From NCBI RefSeq assembly GCF_000373565.1, contig NZ_KB891851.1, positions 310,001 through 374,000 of the forward strand: a stretch of DNA of 64,000 nucleotides, written 5' to 3'. The position numbers were made by a program, and so were the translations under genes. The notes under the pieces were generated by a model, which did not search any database, was not told the DNA's origin, and saw only the letters and a program-made list of their open reading frames with translations. Below are positions 60,857 through 64,000 of this stretch, one piece after another. Within the stretch, counting starts at the first letter, position 1. The number at the start of each line of letters is the position of its first letter. The DNA is from Streptomyces sp. HmicA12. GTDB taxonomy: Bacteria; Actinomycetota; Actinomycetes; Streptomycetales; Streptomycetaceae.

Positions 60857-62893
60857 TTGAAACCGACCGTCGACGTCAGCGGTGGGGCCACGACGCTGGA
60901 CAAGCGCGCGGCCTCACTCGACGACGCCATCCAGGCCATGGCCGAGACCCGCGACTTCGGCAAGTACACGAAGCTGCGGCGGGTCCTGGAAGCACTGCGA
61001 CGGGTGCTCGGACAGCCGGGCGGCGCCGCGGCGGTCCAGTCCAGGGCGCAGGCACTTGAGGAAGCCGGCCTCTTCCAGGGGACGGACTGGGCCTCACCGG
61101 AGATCCTTCTCCCGGCCCTGGCCGGACCTGGGCTGCACAGCGGGGACGCGGACACCGTCGTCATGGAGGCGACCAGTGAGCTGCGGATGCTCGCCGTCGC
61201 CCGCGGCGACTTCGCGCACCCGACGCTGCCCGCCGAGGACGCCCGCCAGTTCCTGTCCCAGGTACTGGCCATGAACCTGGAGCTGCTGTTCAACCCGCCG
61301 AGCGAGGCGGAGCGGACCCAGCAGGGCCGGACCGCACAGCTCGTCCGGGACCTGTTCCGCCACCTCGCCGACGAGATCGGTTACGACAGCGTCCTGGACA
61401 AGCTGGTGGACGAGATCTGGCGGATCCTGCGCCAGCGTCCGATCCAGGTCGAGGCGGTGCAGGCCCTGATCACCCGGATCGCGGTCTACCGCAACGACCC
61501 GGACATCGCTCTCGGCGTGACGTCGGGGCAGGGCGTCGACCGGCTCATCACGAGCCTGTTCGGGACCACCGAGGCGTGCCGGGAGGACCCGGGCATCGAC
61601 GTCTTCCGCTCCCGGCTGGAGGCGATGGACGCCGGCGGCCTGCAGTACGAGGCGACGGGGTTCGCGCGGGCGATGCACGACACCGGCCTGGTGTCGCCCT
61701 ACCACGCCGAGCTGCTCCGGTTCCTCCTGAGCGAGAGCGAGCACCTCTACCTCGTCGGCGAGGCGCTCGGCCTCTCCGACACCGGCCGGAACTGCCTGCT
61801 GCGCTACAGCCAACTGGTGCACCGGCTGATCGAGGTGGCCGTGCACCCGCAGACCGCGCAGTGCGTCTACGGGCTGGCGCTGCTGCTCGACCGCGGCATC
61901 CTGTACGAGCCGCCGGTGGTGCCCGCGCTCTGGCGCCAACTGGCGCTCGAACTCTCCCCGGTCGCCCGCGAGCGGCTGACGACGGTGTTCGGCGAGACGC
62001 CGGGCCCGCGGGCGCGGCTCGTCGCGGGAGTGCTCTCCATGCTGGGCCTGCCGCTCGGTGTCGGTCAGGGCGACAACCCCACCTGCCAGTCGGCCCGCGC
62101 GCTGTCGATGTGGGCCTACAACGACCCGGACTACCTGCTGCAAGTGGTGGTCTGGGCCGCCCGCGACGACGAGATCCTCATGCACTTCGAGGGCCTGCCG
62201 ATCTCGTCGAAGGACAGCGAGGCCGGAGTCGCGACCACGCTGCCGACGGACCTGGACCCCGTGTCGCTGCTCGTGGTGCCCCACCTGGACCGGATCTACG
62301 CCGAGATGGGGCGGCGCTGCGTCGAGCGGCCGGGGGACCCGCACCGCTGGGTCAACCCCGAGTTCCACGGCTGGTGGACGGCCCGCGGGTTCCACATCAA
62401 CGTCGACGTCGCGACCGGGAACCTGGTCGACCTCGACGACTTCCTGCGGCAGTTCCACGCCAGTTATCACCCGTCCTACAACGGCGAGCAGCCGCTGATC
62501 CATCCGCAGCCGGCTGGCGTCGCCGTCACCGACAGCGCGGCCCGCTACGTCGGCTGGCACGCGATCACGATCCTGCGGGTCGCGCCGGACCCGCAGGACG
62601 TCATGCGGGTGTATTTCTTCAACCCGAACAACGACAGCGGCCAGGACTGGGGCGACGGCGTCGTCGTCTCCACCGCGGGCAACGGCGAGCGCTTCGGCGA
62701 GGCCTCACTGCCGTTCGACCAGTTCGCCTCGCGGCTCTACATCTTCCACGCCGACCCGCTCGAGCACGGTGAACCGGAGCGGGTACCCGCCGAGGACGTC
62801 GCGCGGATCATCGCCTACATCGAGCGCAGCTGGGGCAGCGACCGGCTCCCCGCGGGGACGCTCCAGGCCCTCGAAGGACCCACGAGCCGATGA
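60857..62893 (+). CDS. Large helical protein with papain-like C-terminal triad
   Basis: 678 aa, no signal peptide. The first 400 residues are helical repeats (DDAIQAMAETRDFGKYTKLR, AVQALITRIAVYRNDPDIAL). The last 270 contain Cys about 410 at the start of a helix (NPTCQSARALSMWAYND), His about 568 in GWHAITILRV and Asn about 589 in YFFNPNNDSG, the order and context of a papain-fold or transglutaminase-like Cys-His-Asn triad. I infer a cysteine peptidase, amidase or transferase. The TTG at 60857 is preceded by GAGGG seven bases upstream; a GTG at 60824 has no ribosome site. It partners with the ATP-grasp gene. Confidence 0.65.
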   Translation: MKPTVDVSGGATTLDKRAASLDDAIQAMAETRDFGKYTKLRRVLEALRRVLGQPGGAAAVQSRAQALEEAGLFQGTDWASPEILLPALAGPGLHSGDADTVVMEATSELRMLAVARGDFAHPTLPAEDARQFLSQVLAMNLELLFNPPSEAERTQQGRTAQLVRDLFRHLADEIGYDSVLDKLVDEIWRILRQRPIQVEAVQALITRIAVYRNDPDIALGVTSGQGVDRLITSLFGTTEACREDPGIDVFRSRLEAMDAGGLQYEATGFARAMHDTGLVSPYHAELLRFLLSESEHLYLVGEALGLSDTGRNCLLRYSQLVHRLIEVAVHPQTAQCVYGLALLLDRGILYEPPVVPALWRQLALELSPVARERLTTVFGETPGPRARLVAGVLSMLGLPLGVGQGDNPTCQSARALSMWAYNDPDYLLQVVVWAARDDEILMHFEGLPISSKDSEAGVATTLPTDLDPVSLLVVPHLDRIYAEMGRRCVERPGDPHRWVNPEFHGWWTARGFHINVDVATGNLVDLDDFLRQFHASYHPSYNGEQPLIHPQPAGVAVTDSAARYVGWHAITILRVAPDPQDVMRVYFFNPNNDSGQDWGDGVVVSTAGNGERFGEASLPFDQFASRLYIFHADPLEHGEPERVPAEDVARIIAYIERSWGSDRLPAGTLQALEGPTSR

Positions 62894-62944
62894 ACGCGGC
62901 GCGTAACGGGCGGCTGCTTCGTCCTCGGTCCCCGGCGCAGCGTT

Positions 62945-63136
62945 TCAGAGCCAGTCCCGCCGCTTGAAAATCACGTACAGACTGACGCAGACCACGCCCA
63001 TCAGCCCGATCGCGAACGGATACCCGAAGCTCCAGCCCAGCTCCGGCATGTTCTCGAAGTTCATGCCGTAGATGGTGCCGACCAGCGTCGGCGCGAACAG
63101 GATCGCCGCCCAGCTGGAGATCTTCTTGAAGTTGTC
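62945..63136 (-). pseudogene. corA: 3' remnant of corA (Mg2+ transporter)
   Basis: The minus strand encodes DNFKKISSWAAILFAP, then the CorA signature GMNFENMPEL in the TM1-TM2 loop, then YPFAIGLMGVVCVSLYVIF and KRRDWL with a stop. This is the final 64 residues of a CorA channel, including both membrane helices. The frame continues only to about 63136, beyond which CorA similarity ends and a stop occurs within ten codons. The first 80 percent of the gene is missing here. Confidence 0.82.
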
Positions 63137-63718
63137 TACCGCACCCCGTTGACCAGGACGTTTGGGCTACGGAGGTGGTCCGACCTGGGGCTATGCCTCT
63201 TTTCAGGTCTTTCGGGCTCGTTCAGTTTTGTGCAGCCGATTCTCCCCGGGCGCTCCCCGCGGGGCTCAATTCTCCCCAGATTCTCCCCAGCAGGCTTGCC
63301 CGATAGGGGACGTGTCGTGAGGGTTCGGGGACTGGTGCCTGGTCACTTTACGTACTGGCTTGGCCTCGATGTGCTCATAGGACGGCGTTGGCCGCAGGGT
63401 CGTTACCCACCATGAGCAGGTGCGGGGTGAGGGAGCCAACCATGTGGGTGGTCGGCCCATATTTCCGACTGGGCGCAAGGCTTGATTCTGTCAGTTCACG
63501 AGCGGCTCGCCTTGGCACCCTCTCTACTTGCTTGTCACCCTCGGTGCGGGCTGCGCCCCTCGTATTCGCCTGCATGAGGTACAGAGGGTGATGTTCCGGC
63601 TGCCCTGAGCGGGGGCTGGGTGGTCTTCGCTCTGGCTGAGTCGTGCTCTATCTGGGGCGTCTCCGGCCTGGTGCCATGGCAGAGGCGGCGGGCGGGCATC
63701 GGGGGCAGGGGGCGTCGC
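63137..63718. other. Gene-poor segment of lower GC next to the corA break
   Basis: About 580 bases with no gene that I can support. GC content is visibly lower than in the rest of the window. It has a repeated ATTCTCCCC element (near 63239, 63270 and 63281). Composition and the abrupt end of corA suggest a junction with inserted or rearranged DNA. No integrase or transposase frame was seen. Confidence 0.5.
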
Positions 63719-64000
63719 GTGGGCACATCCACACGCTGGGAGGGACCAAAGGGCGGCCGGTGGGCCGCCGCCGGCGGACGGCTGGCGCGCTGGCCGCGTG
63801 CCTCGCGGGATGCAGATCAGCAGCTGGATGAGATCGCCGCGGACTATTTGCGGGCCTTGCAAGAAACCCTCCGCGCTGACCCGTCGGCGTTCGGGCTGTA
63901 CGAAACGGCGTGCGCGGCCGGCGAGCGGCTCGCCGGAGCGCTCGGTTCGTTGGCCCAGGAGGGAGCGCGGTCTGAGAACGCACTGATCGCCCGGCTGGTC
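63719..64000 (+). CDS. Unrecognised CDS running off the window end
   Basis: At least 94 codons, open to the last base. It starts GTG behind AGGGGGCG: MGTSTRWEGPKGGRWAAAGG, then a helical part RDADQQLDEIAADYLRALQE and FGLYETACAAGERLAGALGS. The helical part has good codon periodicity and no repeats. I do not recognise the family. It begins the segment right of the corA break. Confidence 0.6.
   Translation, partial: MGTSTRWEGPKGGRWAAAGGRLARWPRASRDADQQLDEIAADYLRALQETLRADPSAFGLYETACAAGERLAGALGSLAQEGARSENALIARLV

Overview
The window is GC-rich actinobacterial DNA, almost certainly from a Streptomyces chromosome. Genes are densely packed on both strands with G/C in third codon positions and frequent GTG and TTG starts. 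ECF sigma, TerD, SpoIIE-phosphatase, LCP and type VII secretion genes are all present. No rRNA, tRNA, CRISPR array or intact transposase was seen.

Layout. 1-8 kb: a polysaccharide deacetylase lipoprotein behind a palindromic operator, a large secreted GH3 glycosidase, a membrane protein, a TetR regulator and a coupled pair of CrcB fluoride channels. 8-15.6 kb: membrane and surface proteins, then a lipid-type group (GHSLG hydrolase, P450-like protein, PlsC-type acyltransferase, acyl carrier protein, ketosynthase). 15.6-18.2 kb: membrane protein, DUF4097-like lipoprotein, DoxX-like protein. 18.2-31.7 kb: an L-fucose-type catabolic island with aldo/keto reductase, toroid-type protein, lactonase-type amidohydrolase, CE7 esterase, FadR/GntR regulator, beta-helix protein, ABC importer, GH29 fucosidase and RraA-type aldolase. 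Copies of one operator, CCATCGATAGNCGATGG, lie in its control regions and suggest a single regulon under the local GntR protein. 31.8-36.6 kb: a membrane-tethered GH67-like protein, a LamG protein and an ECF sigma factor. 36.6-45 kb: a partial type VII secretion locus with EccC, two WXG100-like proteins, a possible chaperone and a candidate exported effector; a perfect 29-bp inverted repeat precedes eccC. 45-50.4 kb: a SpoIIE phosphatase, a methyltransferase, and a compact operon of a four-repeat peptide, a JmjC/cupin oxygenase and a Suc_Fer-like ferredoxin. 50.4-57.2 kb: PRC-barrel protein, ArsR regulator with an MgtA-type ATPase, LCP protein, TatA, TatB and TerD. 57.3-62.9 kb: two unrecognised proteins, an ATP-grasp enzyme and a protein with a papain-like C-terminal triad. 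62.9-64 kb: the 3' end of a broken corA, a gene-poor stretch of lower GC, and a CDS running off the end, which together look like the edge of an integrated or rearranged segment.

The strongest candidates for an undescribed system are the repeat peptide/JmjC/Suc_Fer operon (47.9-50.4 kb), the TerD-adjacent ATP-grasp plus papain-like pair (59.5-62.9 kb), the effector operon beside eccC, and the ATCGATAGNCGAT regulon of the fucose island.
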